Source: an uncultured Caulobacteraceae bacterium
GTDB taxonomy: Bacteria > Pseudomonadota > Alphaproteobacteria > Caulobacterales > TH1-2
NCBI GenBank assembly: GCA_937967425.1
Contig: CALBST010000379.1
Span: 1-26,269 of the forward strand
Direction: 5' to 3'
Length of the DNA: 26,269 nt
Shown one piece after another: positions 24,663 through 26,269 of the stretch (positions within the stretch are counted from its first letter, which is position 1; each line of letters begins with the position of its first letter). The notes below the pieces were generated by a model. The model was given only the letters and a program-made list of their open reading frames with translations. It made no database searches and was not told the origin of the DNA. A program made the translations under genes and the position numbers.

Positions 24663-25352
24663 ATGGCGGATAAGCAGGAACTCCTGAACGTCGAAGCGGC
24701 GCTGGCGAAGGCCGAGTTGATGGCCGCGCTGTCGGACGCCACGCGCGCGCGTCTCGCTAAGCAAGGCGTCCCCTGCACCGTCGAGAGCGGCAAGCTCCTC
24801 TTTGCCAAGGGCGACAAGGGCGATGCGCTCTACGTTTTGCTTGAAGGCGAAGTCGAAGTGCGCAGCTCCACCGAAGGCGGCAAGGACGTGCGCATGGCGT
24901 CGCTCAAGCCGCCTGCCGTGATCGGCGAAATGGCTGTGCTCGATGGCGGCACGCGCTCCGCCGACATCGCCGCCATCCGCAAATCCCGCTTCCTGCGCAT
25001 CCATCGCGATCAAGCGATCGCGGCGCTCGAGTCCGAACCTAAAGCGCTGCTCAAACTTATCGCCGAACTCTCGCGTCGCCTCCGCCATGCCGACGCACAG
25101 ATCGAAGACGCCCACACGCTCGACCTCGGCGGGCGCTTGGCCCAACGCCTGCTCGAAGAAGCCGGCGACAGCGCCAGCGTCACGCTCACCCAAACCGAAA
25201 TCGCACGCCGCATCGGCGCCAGCCGCGAGAAGGTCAACCGCAAGCTTCACGAATGGGCCGACGAAGGCTGGATCAGCATGGGCCGCGCCGGCATCAAACT
25301 GTTGGCGCGTGATCAGTTGAAAGCGCTCATCGACGAAGCACGAGCAAACTGA
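24663..25352 (+). CDS. Crp/Fnr-family transcriptional regulator
   Basis: 229 residues from ATG 24663. An N-terminal cyclic-nucleotide-binding-like beta-roll (about 25-135) contains GKLLFAKGDKGDALYVLLEGEVEV and PPAVIGEMAVLDGGTRSADIAA. It is followed by the dimerisation helix and a C-terminal winged HTH (about 165-225) with LTQTEIARRIGASREKVNRKLHEWADEGWISM. There is no N-terminal cysteine cluster, so it is not an Fnr-type iron-sulfur sensor. The exact GE-xx-R-S cAMP pocket is only partly kept (GEMAVLDGGTRSA), so the effector is open. It follows ccrM by 75 nt on the same strand. Confidence 0.92.
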   Translation: MADKQELLNVEAALAKAELMAALSDATRARLAKQGVPCTVESGKLLFAKGDKGDALYVLLEGEVEVRSSTEGGKDVRMASLKPPAVIGEMAVLDGGTRSADIAAIRKSRFLRIHRDQAIAALESEPKALLKLIAELSRRLRHADAQIEDAHTLDLGGRLAQRLLEEAGDSASVTLTQTEIARRIGASREKVNRKLHEWADEGWISMGRAGIKLLARDQLKALIDEARAN

Positions 25353-25437
25353 CGGCGCTCGCGCGCGACACTAGCGCGCTTGCGACCCCTCCCCATTGGC
25401 GTTACGGCGCCGCCACACAGAGTTTGGGGACGCCTAC

Positions 25438-26269
25438 ATGATTGAACGCCGCACGCTGCTTGCCACCGCACTCGCCGCACCCGCACTCTCCGCCTGCGCG
25501 ACCACCGGCGCCGATGTCCGGGCTTCAATGCCCGCGCTACCGCACGACGACTTCTCCTACGCAAAGCCTGACGAAGCGCGGGTGCTTAACGTCTCGCTCG
25601 ATCTCCGCGCTGACTTCGAACGCAAAGTGCTCGCTGGCACATGCACGCTGACCATCGCCGCCCGTGAGGATGCACGCGAGATCGTGCTCGACGTGAAGGG
25701 TCTCAACATCGGCATCATCAGCGGCAACGGCCAAACGCTGCCGTTCACGATCGGCGAGAACGGCGACAACGATCGCGGCGCGCCGCTGACGATTCAGCTC
25801 AATGGCGCGCGCGAAATCACCATTGCCTACGAAACCTCGCCCGACGCCGACGCGCTGCAATGGCTGACGCCGGAGCAAACATCGAGCAACAAGCCGTTCC
25901 TGTTCAGCCAGGGCCAATCGATCCTGACGCGCACCTGGGCGCCCACGCAGGATAGCCCCGGCATTCGCCAGACCTACGATGTTCGCCTCGTCGTGCCCGA
26001 AGGCCTCACCGCAGTGATGAGCGCCGAGATGCTGACGCCGAACGGCGAACCGGCCGAAGGCGGCCGCGCCTTCCGCTTCCGGATGCGCCACCCGGTGCCG
26101 ATCTATCTCATGGCTGTCGCCATTGGCGACCTGCGCTTCGGCGCCGTGAGTTCACGCACCGGCGTATGGGCGGAGCCCAGCGTGCTCGAGCGCGGCCTCT
26201 ACGAATGCGGCGAGATGGAAGAAATGGTCCGCGCCGCCGAAGCGCTCTACGGCGAATATCGCTGGGGCC
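25438..26269 (+). CDS. M1 family aminopeptidase, LTA4H-like lipoprotein, 3' truncated
   Basis: 277 codons, open to the window end; the family has about 600 or more residues, so only the N-terminal beta domain and the start of the catalytic domain are seen. The signal is MIERRTLLATALAAPALSAC with a lipobox Cys20 and an Arg-Arg pair that might be Tat-dependent. The segment LFSQGQSILTRTWAPTQDSPGIRQTY, then VPEGLTAVMSAE and FRMRHPVPIYLMAVAIGDL, matches leukotriene A4 hydrolase/aminopeptidase proteins. The zinc motif HExxH and the GxMEN motif would lie beyond the edge. Probable role: periplasmic peptide trimming. Confidence 0.9.
   Translation, partial: MIERRTLLATALAAPALSACATTGADVRASMPALPHDDFSYAKPDEARVLNVSLDLRADFERKVLAGTCTLTIAAREDAREIVLDVKGLNIGIISGNGQTLPFTIGENGDNDRGAPLTIQLNGAREITIAYETSPDADALQWLTPEQTSSNKPFLFSQGQSILTRTWAPTQDSPGIRQTYDVRLVVPEGLTAVMSAEMLTPNGEPAEGGRAFRFRMRHPVPIYLMAVAIGDLRFGAVSSRTGVWAEPSVLERGLYECGEMEEMVRAAEALYGEYRWG

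Overview
The window is about 26 kb of GC-rich, densely coding chromosome with no plasmid, phage or IS genes. It looks alphaproteobacterial and most like the Caulobacterales/Hyphomonadaceae side of the class. The pointers are a solitary CcrM-type GANTC adenine methyltransferase with a C-terminal RAMA-like domain, a glyQ-glyS-ppdK order, a SleB-type wall hydrolase, and many GC-rich palindromic intergenic repeats. The organism assignment is inference from gene content, not a database match.

Left part (1-9100): argS (minus strand, 3' end cut off by the window) lies downstream of an uncharacterised lipoprotein gene. Divergent from these are ispH and an overlapping D-glycerate 3-kinase-like gene. 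Next come thrB, a small four-helix membrane protein and rnhA, joined by 1-nt and 4-nt overlaps. A secreted DUF6265-like protein follows, then a minus-strand SPFH (QmcA-like)/NfeD pair and a Prx5-type peroxiredoxin.

Middle part (9090-13800): yqgE/algH, a DUF1272-like zinc-ribbon gene overlapping a DJ-1/PfpI isonitrile-hydratase-like gene, a divergent GlxA-type AraC regulator, a short-chain dehydrogenase and a convergent SleB cell wall hydrolase.

Right part (13960-26269): on the minus strand the order of transcription is alpha/beta hydrolase, glyQ, glyS, a DUF559 endonuclease-like gene and ppdK. The DUF559 gene carries palindromic repeats inside both ends and overlaps glyS and ppdK by 4 nt each. 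A small minus-strand operon follows: a 30-codon membrane peptide, a four-helix membrane protein and an XRE regulator, preceded by a perfect 15-bp palindrome over its putative promoter. On the plus strand are rnhB, an uncharacterised polytopic membrane protein, ccrM, a Crp/Fnr regulator and a truncated M1-family lipoprotein aminopeptidase.

No wholly new multi-gene defence or metabolic system is evident. The most notable points are: the ccrM leader, with four GANTC sites in 35 nt and a GC hairpin that buries the Shine-Dalgarno; the repeat-bounded DUF559 gene; the micro-membrane-peptide/XRE operon with its operator; a hairpin abutting the glyQ start codon; and a REP-like repeat translated as the N-terminus of the GlxA regulator. 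There is no gene-free stretch longer than 300 bases, and I saw no tRNA, rRNA or CRISPR.
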